NCBI RefSeq assembly: GCF_965363235.1
Contig: NC_134839.1
Span: forward strand, 73,867,410 to 73,931,409
Reading direction: 5' to 3'
Length of the DNA stretch: 64,000 nucleotides
Source: Mytilus galloprovincialis
Lineage: Eukaryota; Mollusca; Bivalvia; Mytilida; Mytilidae
A program made the position numbers and the translations under genes. Under the pieces are notes generated by a model. That model did not search any database and was not told the DNA's origin. It saw only the letters and a program-made list of their open reading frames with translations. This document shows, piece by piece, positions 44,637 through 57,227 of the stretch (the stretch's first letter is position 1; each line of letters begins with the position of its first letter).

Positions 44637-45562
44637 AAATAGTGACAAAATGGGTAGAAACAGACGAACGTCCGGATTACAAAGATATTTCTGATAAGGG
44701 ATTTTTCTTAAGATCACTTTGGAATCAATGGAACAATTTAGAGTTAAGAGACGGACTTATCTACAGACGGTTCGAAGACCCTGCAACCAAAATTGTTAAA
44801 ATGCAGGCTATCATTCCTTTATCAGAACGTAAAAAGGTTTTACAATTTTCCCATGACGATAAATGTTCTGCTCATTTGGGTATCCATAAAACTTTGGCAA
44901 AAATTAGACAATCCTATTATTGGCCTGGGTTACAAAACGACGTCAGGATTTACATAAACGGATGTGACAAATGTGCAAAGCGAAAAAGTCCACAAAAGTC
45001 CAAAAGAGCTCCAATGGCTTTAGTTGAAGCTAATGGACCAATGGAAAGGATAGCTACAGATATCCTTGGTGAGTTGCCAGAAACAGAGAGTGGTAACAAA
45101 TATATCTTGGTAGTTTCTGACTACTACACAAAGTGGACGGAATCTTTTGCCATGCCAAATATGGAAGCTAAGACTGTGGCTAAGATTATAGTTGAAGAAG
45201 TCATTGTAAGATTTGGTGTTCCTCATTGGATTCATTCAGATCAAGGCAGGCAATTTGAAAGCTTGTTGTTTCAAGAGATGTGTTGTATTCTAAACATTAA
45301 GAAAACACGTACCACTCCATATCATCCAAAATCGGATGGTATGGTGGAAAGGTTTAATAAGACTCTTGCAACAATGTTAAGTTCATTTGTGGAACAGAAC
45401 CAGAGAGACTGGGATGAATACATTTCTTTTGTCATGATGGCATATAGGGCATCCGAGCACGAGACGACTGGACAAACGCCAAATAGTCTCATGTTAGGTA
45501 GGGAACTATCAACCCCTTTAGACATCATGTATGAAATGCCACCATCATATTCCTGCACATAA
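44637..45562 (+). pseudogene. Gypsy integrase (zinc finger and catalytic core)
   Basis: Shifted frame relative to the reverse transcriptase. The HHCC zinc finger comprises His-Asp-Asp-Lys-Cys...His-Leu-Gly-Ile-His (about 44850-44890) and Cys-Asp-Lys-Cys (about 44965). The catalytic triad is seen as Ala-Thr-Asp-Ile-Leu-Gly (about 45055), His-Ser-Asp-Gln-Gly-Arg (about 45235) and Gly-Met-Val-Glu-Arg-Phe (about 45340). The frame ends early at 45562; the C-terminal part continues in another frame at 45531-46085. Confidence 0.88.
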
Positions 45563-46085
45563 GTGGGCTTGGGAGCTTAAGGAAAAGTTAGAAATCTCCC
45601 ACAGTTTTGTCAGAGGTAAGATAAAAGGGCAAATGCGAAGACAGAAACACTATCACGACCTCAAATTGTCATACCAAAATTTCAGAAAAGATGACGAGGT
45701 GTATGTTTATTTCCCAGTTAAGAAACCTGGGATGTCTTCAAAATTGACTAGTTTCTGGAAAGGTCCTTTCAAAATTCTCGACAAATATGGTGACCTTACA
45801 TATAAAGTTGACTGTGGATACAGAGGGAAACCACAAGTCATACATGTCGACAGACTTAAGAAAAAGAACAAACAGGCATTAAGGACAGAATCAGATAATA
45901 ACACTTTTGTTCCATTAGACACTGAAAATGATACAGCTGAAAACGACCCTATAGAGACTCCTTATGTTCAAGACATTGCTGTTCATGAGTCAACGTTGCC
46001 TGTTGAAGAAACTGAGGAAAGTAGTCACGAAGGACGCCGTGCAAGGCGAAAACCAGTTTGGATGGCAGATTACATTGTTAAATAG
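45531..46085 (+). pseudogene. Gypsy integrase C-terminal domain
   Basis: Open to TAG at 46083-46085 in the same frame as Gag. It carries the Trp-Lys-Gly-Pro-Phe-Lys-Ile-Leu and Val-Ile-His-Val-Asp-Arg-Leu-Lys motifs typical of gypsy integrase C-termini, then an acidic tail. Confidence 0.85.
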
Positions 46086-46195
46086 TTTTTGTACATTTAA
46101 CTTAATTAAGATGTGTATATAGTATTTCTATGTTTTGTCCGTTTTAAAGTTAGTTTTAGACATGCGGGACGTATGTATTTTTGAGGCGTGGGTTA

Positions 46196-47395
46196 TGTGA
46201 TGATTTTGTATCTACGGTTAGATTGTTTACATTGGTTACAGTTCGGTAGAAGCATTATTTTATGCATTGTATATATACTTTAATAAAACATAGAAAAGAG
46301 TAAGATGTTTCGCGGGTAAACTGTGGGTCAGGTCAAACGTGAAGGGGTGTTCCAAAGGAAACTGTCAATATGAGTAATGAGACACTTTGGAAGAACACCC
46401 CTCCTATAATTATGGTACGGCTACCATTGGGGTATATAAGCAGGAGAGATTCCTAGCTCAGGGTCGATTGTCATACGTTTGAAGACGAAGACCTGAAGTA
46501 CGGTACGTAGATATTCGAGATCGCTGTCTCTTATATATTATATATTGTGTTAATATTACTAAGTGTAATAAAGAACAGGTTGGTTCCTGTTAGAAATACG
46601 GACTTGTACGTTTACAAGCTGAACCGTATTGTACCGTATAGGACAAAAAAAGAGGGACGAAAGATACCAATGGGACAGTCAAACTCATAAATCTAAAACA
46701 AACTGACAACGCCAAGGCTGAAAATAAAAAAGACAAACAGAAAAACAATAGTACACACGACACAACATAGAAAACTAAAGAATAAACAACACGAACCCCA
46801 CCAAAAACTAGGGGTGATCTCAGGTGCTCCGGAAGGGTAAGCAGATCCTGCTCCACATGTGGCACCCGTCGTGTTGCTTAAGTGATTACAAATCCGGTAA
46901 ATAGTCTAATTCGGTAGGTCATATACATGAAAGGGAAGGGGATTGTAGTTACGACGTAAGGAACATATCCGATATCATTTGTGAAACGGTTATTCCATAA
47001 CGGTCAACCAACTCGTGATGGCGTGTGAGTCTGTGTGACCACCTTGTAAAGTACATAATTGTACCAACAGAACAAAGACAAGTGTGTAAACTTGTAGGGT
47101 ACATTATTGTACCAGAAGGACAAGTTTGTTCCTGACCTAGGACAAATTTGTAATAGTACAAATTTGTACCAGTTGTGTATATATATATATATATATTAAA
47201 GAAGAATTGTTTATAGCTAGTTTATTAAAGATTGCAAAGAGCAGTTGTACATATTTTGGTTCATTGATGTTAATTTATAAATAAAGATTGTTTGTTATAT
47301 ATTTTGTAAATAGAACAATTTTGGATCCAGTATCAAACTGGTAACGAACACATTCTAAATAGAAATAGACACGCTAACCCTGTGTACACGTTACA
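46196..47395 (+). repeat. Right LTR of the gypsy element, with insertion
   Basis: Same sequence as the left LTR apart from a 380-bp insertion (46645-47024) and about four point differences. Confidence 0.92.
46645..47024 (-). repeat. Penelope-like family 1 3' end inserted in the gypsy LTR
   Basis: Exactly the segment missing from the left LTR. On the minus strand it encodes His-His-Glu-Leu-Val-Asp-Arg-Tyr-Gly-Ile-Thr to a stop, then the 3' tail. No clear target duplication is visible. It must be younger than the gypsy insertion. Confidence 0.92.
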
Positions 47396-48412
47396 CTACC
47401 AACAACAATGGAACATTGCTCAATATCGAAAGAAAATACATCTTTGTTATCAATTGCGAATGACTGCATGGTATGTTTTTATGAGTATGAGCTTTTAAAT
47501 TCTGACAGAGCTACATTAACTTATGATATGTTTTCAGTTTAAATTATGAATAAAAACTAAGTCTATATGAAATGAGGTAATTTATGGTATAATATATTAA
47601 CAGGCAAGCAGCACAAAGTCCCTCAACTAACATCTGAAGGTCACAATAGGGCTTTCAATAATAAAATATGTCTCTTAAAATCACATCATCGGTGCCTTAC
47701 TGTTATCATTACACACTTGATTGTGTTTATATAAAAAGTAAAATGACAAAAATATCGAACTCCGAGGAAAGTCTAAACGGAAAGTCAAAGCAAATTCAAA
47801 AGTTCAAACACATCAAATGAAAAGATAACAACTGCCATATATCTGACTTGGTACAGGCATTTTATTATGTAGAAAATGGTGGATTAAATCATATTTTATA
47901 GCTAGCTAAACCTCTTATTGTATGACAGTTTTTTAAAACTTGTAGTATGTTTAAAAGAATAAAACATTGCCATTCTATCAAATTACAAGTAATTATATAT
48001 TAATCCTACCTCGAATTAAATGTTCAAATGATTAATATAATCAACAGCTCTATATCCATATTTCTGATCTTTAAAATGAAAATATGAATATATTAATAGA
48101 ACACACACAAAAAACGTGCACATCAGTATGATACAATATACATATGCAAAGTAATGTAATAATTCTTAATATGCTATTGTCTGAAGACCTATGCAAAATA
48201 ATAGCAGTTCTCTACAATTTGTTTTATGTTTTTTTTTTTTCTATTTTTCTGCGATAAACCGAAATATTAGTTTTTATTCGTTTTATATTGGTTTCGTAAA
48301 GTCCCGGATTATCTTAATTTGAATTAATCTGTGATTCGGCCTAACTAATATAGCCCATGATACAGCCAGTCAGGCTAATACAGTCCCAATAGGTTTAACT
48401 AAAACAAGTAGC
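47396..48412. other. Intergenic
   Basis: No gene seen. 47755-47945 is a reverse-orientation copy of the CCAGGTTCAATCC-type repeat. Confidence 0.5.
47755..47945 (-). repeat. Interspersed repeat (reverse of 36765-37040 type)
   Basis: Shows AAGTCAAAGCAAATTCAAAA, CTGACTTGGTACAGGCATTT and TAGCTAGCTAAACCTCTTAT blocks in reversed order. Confidence 0.75.
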
Positions 48413-48798
48413 GGGTGTATTAATATTTATTTGAGGTGACTTATAGGTCCATTGGGCCGGGTGTATTAATATTTATTTGAGGTGACTTATAGGTCCATTG
48501 GGCCGGGTGTATTAATATTTATTTGAGGTGACTTATAGGTCCATTGGGCCGGGTGTATTAATATTTATTTGAGGTGACTTATAGGTCCATTGGGCCGGGT
48601 GTATTAATATTTATTTGAGGTGACTTATAGGTCCATTGGGCCGGGTGTATTAATATTTATTTGAGGTGACTTATAGGTCCATTGGGCCGGGTGTATTAAT
48701 ATTTATTTGAGGTGACTTATAGGTCCATTGGGCCGGGTGTATTAATATTTATTTGAGGTGACTTATAGGTCCATTGGGCTGGGTGTATTAATATTTAT
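48413..48798 (+). repeat. 46-bp minisatellite, 8.4 copies
   Basis: Eight full 46-bp units (48413-48780), each starting GGGTGTATTAATATTTATTT, and an 18-bp partial. Units are identical except for the final base of the last. Such homogeneity indicates recent expansion. Confidence 0.97.
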
Positions 48799-49935
48799 CA
48801 TATGTTATATGTTTATAATCTGTACATAATTTTCACATGTCACTATAATAAAAAAACAACTACTTAGTGACTACTTACTTACTGTACATAACGAAAGCAA
48901 GCATTCAGATTACAGTATTAAACAGTACTTTTTTTTAGATTCTGTGAACTTATGAAATGAATGAAATACACTCACGCACAATTTACTTCGAATTCAATCC
49001 TAGTCTGTTTTAAATCATGGTCATAACTTTCATTTACCAGCTCCGCTGTCTTTGAATGACTGTAAAACTTCTTTTGTTTCTTTGTTTAAACATTTATTTT
49101 GATTATAGTATTCCTGATGAAGAAAAAATCTAGAAAAACGTCCGAACAAATAAAAAATCAAACAGTTTTTAAGTCCCTTCTTTTATTAGCTTTTCAAAGT
49201 GGTTGTATTTAAATGTTTGGTGAAAAATATACTCGCCTATACTTACGTGCATGCGAAATAGTCTGTAACAGCGTGCACTACAGTTGTATGTACTCACTGA
49301 ATACCAGTGGTGCACGATTGTGGAAAAAAAGTAAAATCACAAAAATACTTAACTCCGAGGAAAATTCAAAACGGATAGTCCCTAATCAAATGGCAAAATC
49401 AAATAAATGATGGTGTTGTATTTAGTCTGTGACATCAACTTATTCAAGTTTGAAAAAAAAACAGTGTTTATGTTTATTTTTTTCTAGATACAGCTAAATG
49501 CATCTTTATCTGGCAAAAATATAGTTACATACCTTACCATAAAACTAAAACCTTACTAAAACCTCACACGAGAATTTCAAACACCTTCCTATATCTTGTG
49601 CAATTGTGTTTCTATAGAAAGTTGGAATCTGACACTATTGTACAAGTAAATCTTTTAAAAAAGTTACACAGTAAATCAAGTAAGAGGTATCCAATTTTGT
49701 GGTAGAAATCTTTTAATATCAATGCACAATTAGTAATTGAGAAAATATATAAAGAATTTAAACGTAAAAAGTAAATACTGGCTGCTGAGTAAGTAATTAA
49801 ATTTAAAAAATAATCGAAATTTTCAATCCTTATCATTGATTTGTACAAATTGTTTTATGACAAATGGATTTCAAACATTGCTTATAATGTTGTAAAAACT
49901 AATTTTATTTTTTGCTTTCAAATATGTGTTCTAAA
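48799..49935. other. Intergenic, no gene seen
   Basis: Short frames at 49213-49410 and 49612-49848 lack splice or domain support. 49330-49400 resembles the end of the CCAGGTTCAATCC-type repeat. Confidence 0.5.
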
Positions 49936-50136
49936 AGAGGGACTAAAGATACCAGAGGGACATTCAAACTCGTAGATAAAAAATAAACTGACAACGACAT
50001 GGCTAAAAAAGAAAAGACAAACATTAGTACACAAAACACAACATAGATATATTAAAACTATGCAACAAGAACCCAACTAGAAACTGGTGCTCCGGAAGGG
50101 TAAGCAGATTCTGCTCCACACGTGGGACATAGTAGT
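49936..50136 (-). repeat. Penelope-like family 1 tail (diverged)
   Basis: Shares the AGAGGGACTAAAGATACC and GGTGCTCCGGAAGGGTAAGC blocks, with a deletion relative to 8032-8250. Confidence 0.75.
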
Positions 50137-50374
50137 CTCAGGTTGTAAAATATACAGTTTAAGGTTCATAGCTTTTTAAATTGTAAATTACATGTTTATG
50201 TATTTGAATTAATATGGATGTTTTTGCAAGTTCAATTAAAGCCGGAAGTCGCAGTTGGGTATTTCTCCTCTATGCCAATTTCAATATTTTCCCTTAAATA
50301 CCCATATTCATCCCCCTAATTTAACTTTCGATATCACACTTAATAAAATATATGATAAATCATAGATCGCTTAT

Positions 50375-50577
50375 ATGGCATTTTCCATATTGACCCTGGT
50401 ACATGTAACAGCCCTCGATCTCTATCGGACCTATGGGCTACGCCCTCTGGATTGATATGGGAGTCTGAGGCTGATAATCTGGTATTAGTACACAACTTAT
50501 ATCAGACCTTAGCATACGCCCTCTGGTTTGGTTTGGGGGACTCGGGCTGATACCAGGGCCTATATGGAAAATACCAT
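50375..50577. mobile_element. Short inverted-repeat element (MITE), about 203 bp
   Basis: Ends pair over about 27 bp (ATGGCATTTTCCATATTGAC against the reverse complement of 50551-50577). Inside are two copies of a TACGCCCTCTGG block. No coding capacity. Confidence 0.75.
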
Positions 50578-51273
50578 GTATTAACAACATAAATACCCAA
50601 CTCCAGGATAATTTCAAAGAAGGGGAAATTCATAAAATTGACAAATGAAACACTATCAACGAACGGGAGACAGCTCTTACATTCCTAACTTGAAACAGGT
50701 AAAATCATGCTGAAAAGGCAATGACTCTTTTATATACGAAATTTATTCGACAATTTTGGTTATTTAATTTATTTGTAGGTCTTGCCTTAAGGAACATTTT
50801 GGCATTTTGAAACATTTCTCTAACAATTATAGTTTCTGTTAACAAAATAAAATAATGGGTCAATAGTTATCAAAGGTACCAGGATTATAATTTAATACGT
50901 CAGATGCGCGTTTCGTCTACATAAAATAATCTTTCAAGCGCAATAATTTTTATAATAGAATGATAAGTTGATGATTTTGGTCATGTTGAATTATTTTTAG
51001 GTCTTTCTTTGCTGACAGTTATGCCAAGTACAGTTTTTTTACTTCTATCATAGTGTCTACTAGACGCATAAAAAATGGTAAAAAAAATAAACATCTTTCC
51101 AGGACAATAACATTTATAACGGATTAATTGCCGATTTTTGGTCATTTGACCTATTTGTAGATTTTACTTTGCTGAGCATTTTTGCTGTTTAATGTTTCTG
51201 TCTATCCATCATAGGGTAGCATGAAAACCCCTCAAAAAGTTTAATACATTGTGTACAGGGCAATAACTATACT
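50578..51273. other. Intergenic with repeat fragments
   Basis: 50876-50932 is a fragment of the CGTTTCGTCTAC-type repeat. Nothing else was recognised. Confidence 0.5.
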
Positions 51274-51537
51274 ATGAAGAATCAATTGACGAATTCCATT
51301 CGTAAACTAATCGGTTACGGACACATGTGCCCGTTGCCAATGAAATTAACAAGTCTTCATAGGAAAAATAGCGATAAACAGATTATCATTGGTCATCTGG
51401 TTGAGATGATCAACGATAATCTGTATTTTTACAACCAAACTTCGAAAATGGTAGCGAATCGAGACGACGTAACCGCTGATTTAAAGTTGGGCATGCAACA
51501 TGACATGACATGCTATTTATATTTACTTGAGTCATAG
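51274..51537 (+). CDS. Small open frame of unknown nature
   Basis: 87 codons from ATG (Met-Lys-Asn-Gln-Leu-Thr) to TAG, more GC-rich than its surroundings, polar with three Cys, no signal peptide or membrane span. I do not recognise it. It ends just before a Penelope-like tail (51553), so it could be a host exon fragment or part of an unlisted repeat. Confidence 0.2.
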   Translation: MKNQLTNSIRKLIGYGHMCPLPMKLTSLHRKNSDKQIIIGHLVEMINDNLYFYNQTSKMVANRDDVTADLKLGMQHDMTCYLYLLES

Positions 51538-51552
51538 TATTTCATTCAATAG

Positions 51553-51800
51553 AAGAGGGACGAAAGATACCAAAGGGACAGTCAAACTCATAAATCTAAA
51601 ACAAACTGACAACGCCATGGCTAAAAATGAAAAAGACAAACAAACAACAGCACACACGACACAACATAGGAAACTAAAGAATAAACAACACGAACCCCAC
51701 CAAAAAACTAGGGGTGATCTCAGATGCTCTGGAAGGGTAAGCAGATCCTGCTCCACATGCGGCACCCGTCGTGTTGCTTATGTGAAAACAACTCCGGTGA
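51553..51800 (-). repeat. 3' end of Penelope-like family 1
   Basis: Nearly identical to 21-260 and 8032-8280, but truncated before the reverse transcriptase part. Confidence 0.88.
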
Positions 51801-52377
51801 TCCGATGTGACAATCTTACATTCTTGCATACGCAATAACATATGACACTACTTTCCAAGCCATGCGTATACATTAGAAGTTGTTTTACAACAAAACAATA
51901 CAACTGTAATGGCAAGACGAGGAAAAGCTAAATAGGTTGAATCAGATGTTGAATGTAAAAAAAATTTAATTCGATAAATCGACCTTCTATAAATACTACT
52001 ATGTTTAATGCGTTTGTCGGTGAAATATGTTTATTCTAGATTATAAATAATATTGAGCTTACAAATAAAGCAGTTAAAAGCGTTCAGTAAAATTAGTTCC
52101 TTTATCCGATATAGTGTCTATATTTAAAAATTACCGTTGTATTTGTTCCATCTTTCGTGCATGTATCGAAAAACAAACAGTTTTTAATTGTCAATTTTTT
52201 TATATGATTGTCGGGTAAGAACTGTGTTTCCTAACGGGACAAACGATATCACGTAATGTATTAATAGGATTTTTAAAATTTAAAAGGTAGCCATTTAAAA
52301 TTATAAATCGACTGGGTAACAAGATATAAAACGAAGACAAGGCGTGATAACAAACAAAGCCACATACAGCTGAACTG
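51801..52377. other. Intergenic, nothing recognised
   Basis: AT-rich, no open frame of note. Confidence 0.5.
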
Positions 52378-52975
52378 AATAAAATTGAGAACGGAAATGG
52401 GAAATATGTCAAAGAGACATCACCCCGACCAAAGAGCAAATAACAAACGAAGGCCACCAGTGGGTCTTCAAAGCAGCGAGAAAATCCCGCACCCAGAGGT
52501 GGTCCTCAGCTGGCCCCTAAATCAAAATGTGTACTAGTTCAGTGAAAATGGACATCATACTATACACCAAAACATATAACTGAAATAAAATTAAATATCA
52601 TAAAAGACTAATATTAATACGCACAGTAAAACTCAGTTTAAAAGAAGTCCGAGTCCGATGTCATAATAGGTAACAAAAGAAGCTAAGCAAAATTACAATG
52701 ATACATAAATTAACAAAGGACTACTAGCAGTTACTGACAGCTCCAGACCTCAATTAAACTGATTGAAATATTATGCCTTCATCATATGCAAATTAAGTAC
52801 AATCTCTCCCGTGAGGGGTTTAGTATCATACCATCATAGAATATATGAAAAAAAAACACAACCAGTATCATGTTAACAATTGGTTTTAGAATAAATGTGT
52901 TTATTTCCGATGCAAAGACCATATGAGTGAATCAATATTAATACCAAAATTTGCAATAATTAATAAAATGACAAC
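52378..52975 (-). repeat. 3' end of Penelope-like family 2
   Basis: Parallels 21031-21730, with AAATGGGAAATATGTCAAAG and CTCAGCTGGCCCCTAAA blocks and the last codons of the reverse transcriptase. A deletion removes part of the middle. Confidence 0.82.
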
Positions 52976-54629
52976 CAGAAAACTAGAAATTGAAAGACGT
53001 GATACCATTTGTAAACTGTGGTCGAACTCTTGTGCTCTGGATTGATTAAATGATTGATGTTTAACATCACCTTAAACTTTATTATGTTTTTTCGCGGCGG
53101 TAAGTTTTTATTAGTGTAGGAACCCGGATTACCCATGTGCTCTTGAAAAGCAATTCTGTTCTACTAAAAGCACATGTTTTGCTGCTCAAGATCAGAACAA
53201 GTTTGTTGGTATGTCGCAATGGGTAATGTCGTTAACGAGATATGTGTTTTCGACAATGTTTGTTAACATTAACTAGAACGGGTTTGTGTCCGCTTTTCAA
53301 TTGTTTGGCATTTTATTATACCGAAGCATATCATAACTTAGCACATTGTATGGGTTTCCGTCATTGTTGAAGGTCGTACAATAATTCTTTGCATCATATT
53401 CCATTGGTCTCTGGTGGTTAATTGTCTTATTAGTAATAACATCACATCTCATTATTTTCATATTCACCATCGTCTTTGACATAGATATTCAATGAGGACA
53501 GGTACAAAAATATCGAAGATTAAACTGCAAATTTTGTAGTATTCAGACATTTCTATTAGGTTATTAAAGTTTTCTGATAATATCATTAACATCCTGTCTT
53601 AGTTTAAGGTAACAATTTCAAAAACAAAGTGCAGACAAGTGAAAAAATGGATTCATAGATGACTGTATATTCTGGTTTCAATGTATGTGAAGTAAAGAAC
53701 TGAAATTGATATGTTGTTTCGAAATGTCAATGATAAAATTCTGATAACTCTGATTGACAAGTGTTTTATATCATACGCTAATCATTCAAATAGTATTCTT
53801 CTTCTTCAACACTCAGAAAATATATCATTCGCTTTATATATCATGGTTTTGTATTTCCACTTGAAATCTCCTTCCTGTAATAATAAGGACTAACGCTATA
53901 TACGATTTACCTGTACGACGGCATCAAGCCGGATGGAAAATCGAACGGAAAATCGTATCGTGTAAACGCACCTTAATAAAAGTTGTGTTGATGTCTGACA
54001 CAGAAGAATGTGCCCAGATTCCACAATGAAGGAAGGACAACAAATAGCTCCAAAAACCGATCCAACCGAATTATCAACCGAAAGCAGTCAGACCTTTTCG
54101 TTTTACTGGAAATATGTGATGTATTAAAGCTTTTTAAGATTGTTCATCGTGTTTTGTTCGTGCAGAACGTTGCAATCAGTCTTAATGTGCATGTTCCAAG
54201 TTCTGATTTTTATTAATTTAAGAAATTGATATTGCACATATTTGATAGTCTCTGTTCAGTTTATACACAACTGGTATAGGCTATTGCAATTAAAGAGTTA
54301 TAGAAACTGTTTACTCTACATGCTGTATGTTGACGAGTTTAATTGAAATCGAAACAAATTCAAGCACGAGTAGGTTTGGCCGTTACGATTTGTCTTGAGT
54401 CTTGACTCGGAAAGACAATGTTTTAGATAATAAGATACCGTAAAATTCGTCTGATTTATGTATTAACATATTTGATCTTATTTCCCATCATAAAATATTG
54501 AATGAATCCGGATTCACATAGCGGGTAAGGCATGCGCTACAGGAGATACATACTATGTCGACACACCCTACCTATACATATAGAGTGCATTCAAGTAGCC
54601 CCGGATTTTTTATACCCACACAATATAAT
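52976..54629. other. Intergenic downstream of the lectin gene
   Basis: No gene found. 53330-53420 resembles a mussel repeat with an ATTATTGTACGACCTTCAAC block in reverse orientation. The 54010-54216 frame has no support. Confidence 0.45.
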
Positions 54630-54635
54630 TTTATT
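54630..54635 (-). terminator. Polyadenylation signal AATAAA overlapping the stop codon
   Basis: On the minus strand the last base of the TAA stop (54635) is the first A of AATAAA. If used, the 3' untranslated region would be only about 15-30 nt. Confidence 0.55.
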
Positions 54636-55335
54636 TAATCTTCATTCCTTTGAAAAATATTGATAATGTCCATCAATACCATTAATAGAACTGGAAGTGT
54701 GATTATTGAGATTGAGACCCAGCCCAACCGAGAGGAGGACTTCCTTTTGTCTGGAGCAGAAGTTCTTTCTCTTATCGTTTTAGATAAGGTATTTGTATTT
54801 ACAGATATTTCTTTTTTTATATTCTTTTCAAAGTCATCTTCAACGATCGTTCTTAATTCTGATACTGTAAGATTCATGTCTTGAAGGAACAACCATTTAT
54901 TTGACGTCGTAGTTATGAGGCACCAGCATTGCAGTTGATTCGAAGTAGTAGTTAGTGTTGTTTTTACATGCGAAAATGACGTGTCGGTCGCAGTCGATGT
55001 TGTCAACAATTTAGAAGGTGAACTAGCGATTTCTGTTCGTAAGGACAGAAAATCATATTCCGTAGTTGCTGTTTCTACAGATGTCGTAATTTCTAAAAGC
55101 GAGGCTGTTTTGGAAGACGTAACTGTTTCCGGAAACGTTGTTGTTTCTTGGGCTCCTGTTTTTACAGGCTTAGTTGTTTCTGAAAACGTTGTTGTTTCTA
55201 GGGACGTTATTTTTACAGGCGTAGTTGTTTCTGAAAACGTTGTTGTTTTAACATGCGTAGTTGTTTCTAACGGAGTGCTTGTTTTTGCTGTTGTCGTTGT
55301 TGCGAGTGTTGTTGATGTTGTGGTTGTAGAAATAG
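54635..55335 (-). CDS. Lectin gene exon 4 (stalk, juxtamembrane block, membrane anchor)
   Basis: 2 + 232 codons + TAA. The Thr-rich stalk has repeats of the form Glu-Thr-Thr-Thr-Phe-Ser and Pro-Val-Lys. It ends in the hydrophobic helix and Phe-Gln-Arg-Asn-Glu-Asp. The Lys-Trp-Leu to Ser-Ser block aligns closely with the split exon at 33591 and 20878. Confidence 0.9.
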
Positions 55336-57182
55336 CTAAATGGAAAGAAGAGAATATAAAATGATAACAACTAAAGCAGATATGAGGTAATTTTCAATAG
55401 AAAATTTATAAAAACACAGGGTCACAAAAAAAACACATGGAGTAGCCACTAAAGTGCTGAATATAAGCTCTAGTATTATGATACATTTGATTAAATAAAT
55501 TTTTCCCAACCCATTCTAAGATACAAATGAGTTGGATGATGAATATACAGGTAGATTGTTTTTGCTTCACTTTAAACTGTAGATATTTCATGCATTTTCA
55601 GGACGAGCACAAATATAAGAATTCCAATATGGAGTCATTTACAAGTACATCGACAGGGTTGAAGGACCGTGAATTTTGAATATGAGAGTACGTTTGATAG
55701 GGGTCATTTTTTTACTAACGTGACTAACTACTGACATCTTATAGATTAATGCAAATTCATACAAAAAGCTTGACATATCACAACTATCATACACATGCCT
55801 GAACCAAGTCAGGAATATGACAGTTGATTGATTTTGTCAAGTTTTATGGACTTTCTCCTTTTTTTAATTTACCTTGTGGTTCGTTAATGTTTTTAATAAC
55901 GCTATCTCCTAGAATGTTGCATATAACATAATGTTTCAATTTTGGTTTTACTGGTAGACGACAGAAGTCATAGTGAATGTTTTTCTTATACCAAAACCAA
56001 CCATTGCAATGTCTTGAATATTCAGTTAGATGTGTTTCTCACGAACACATACTCTTAATATCAATTTTTTAGTGTTTTATTTATCGCATTCTCTGGATCT
56101 GTAACATAACACATATAGTTCAAATGAAAGAATAAGTTAATGCATTGTGTTTAAGTTTAACGAGATATATTAATTTAGATAGACAAACGAAGGGTTATGC
56201 GAAAAGCTGATTCACCGACCCATTGCATTATGTGCCAAAACGTAGCAGTCTCGTGTTGATTTTTCTTATTCGCGATATTTAAATTTAAAATACAAATCTT
56301 GGACTTAACATTTAATTTCTTGACAAACATACCTTTACTACAAAGCATGTAGTAGTTGAATTTTTTACAACCAACTGTTCTGAGTTTATAACCATCTGTC
56401 AGGCGTACACAGTTTTCTTTATTACTTTGGCAAAAACTTGCAATGTTTGTATTCTGCATACAATTAGGTTCTCCAGAATCCCACCTTACCCATGTGAGGA
56501 TTTCATTATCCAACCATCTGAATTTTTGATCATTTTTATTATACAGCAAACCAATAAACATATGGGTGTTCGGAGCACTGAAAAAAGGACATATTTAAAT
56601 TAAAATATGCTATAAACGTATGAAACTAACTCAGAAAAATATACACAAAAAACACACTTTATAACCTAGTTCAATTGATAAAATAAAACAAAAACCAAAA
56701 ACTATTTGTTTTTAGTTAAATTTAATTTGTATTTATTACTTATCCTATTTATTCATTCCGGCTTTATTTAGATAAGCTTGATTACGAAGAGAAATGACAT
56801 GATTAAAAAGAAATGACATGATAAGGTAGTTATACAAGATGCATGGGTACCAATCAGAATGTGGAATTTGACAACCCACAAAAATACAGGACGTCACAAC
56901 AGATCAGGCCAATAGCCAGCCAACATCCGACTCCTCAAGACAGGTACTTGCTTTTATTATCCAACATGCTAATAACAATTGTGAAATGATTATGTAAAAG
57001 AGCCAACATTATCCTTCGGCTTTAAAACGAATTTTTTGAAAATATATAAATTTTAAATGTTGATTTCAGTTGAAATCTCAGAATACGACAAAAACTATTT
57101 GGCATAAAATCAAGGGGTTTTAAATTCCTGTCTAGTAAGGTAGTTATACAAGATGCATGGGTACCAATCAGAATGTGGAATA

Positions 57183-57227
<45 letters not shown>

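Larger units (their letters stand above)
39883..47395 (+). mobile_element. Ty3/gypsy LTR retrotransposon, recent but disabled
   Basis: The LTRs at 39883-40702 (820 bp) and 46196-47395 (820 bp plus a 380-bp insertion) differ by about four substitutions and an AT-run length, so insertion is recent. The 4-bp CTAC duplication flanks the element. The interior encodes Gag, protease, reverse transcriptase, RNase H and integrase in the usual order. It is broken by an in-frame TAA (42453-42455), a one-base frameshift in an A-run (about 44619-44622) and a second frameshift near 45537-45555. Confidence 0.92.

Noticed and set aside
48413..48798. CRISPR-like array
   Set aside because: The units are directly contiguous with no spacers, and the genome is an animal's. 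It is a minisatellite.
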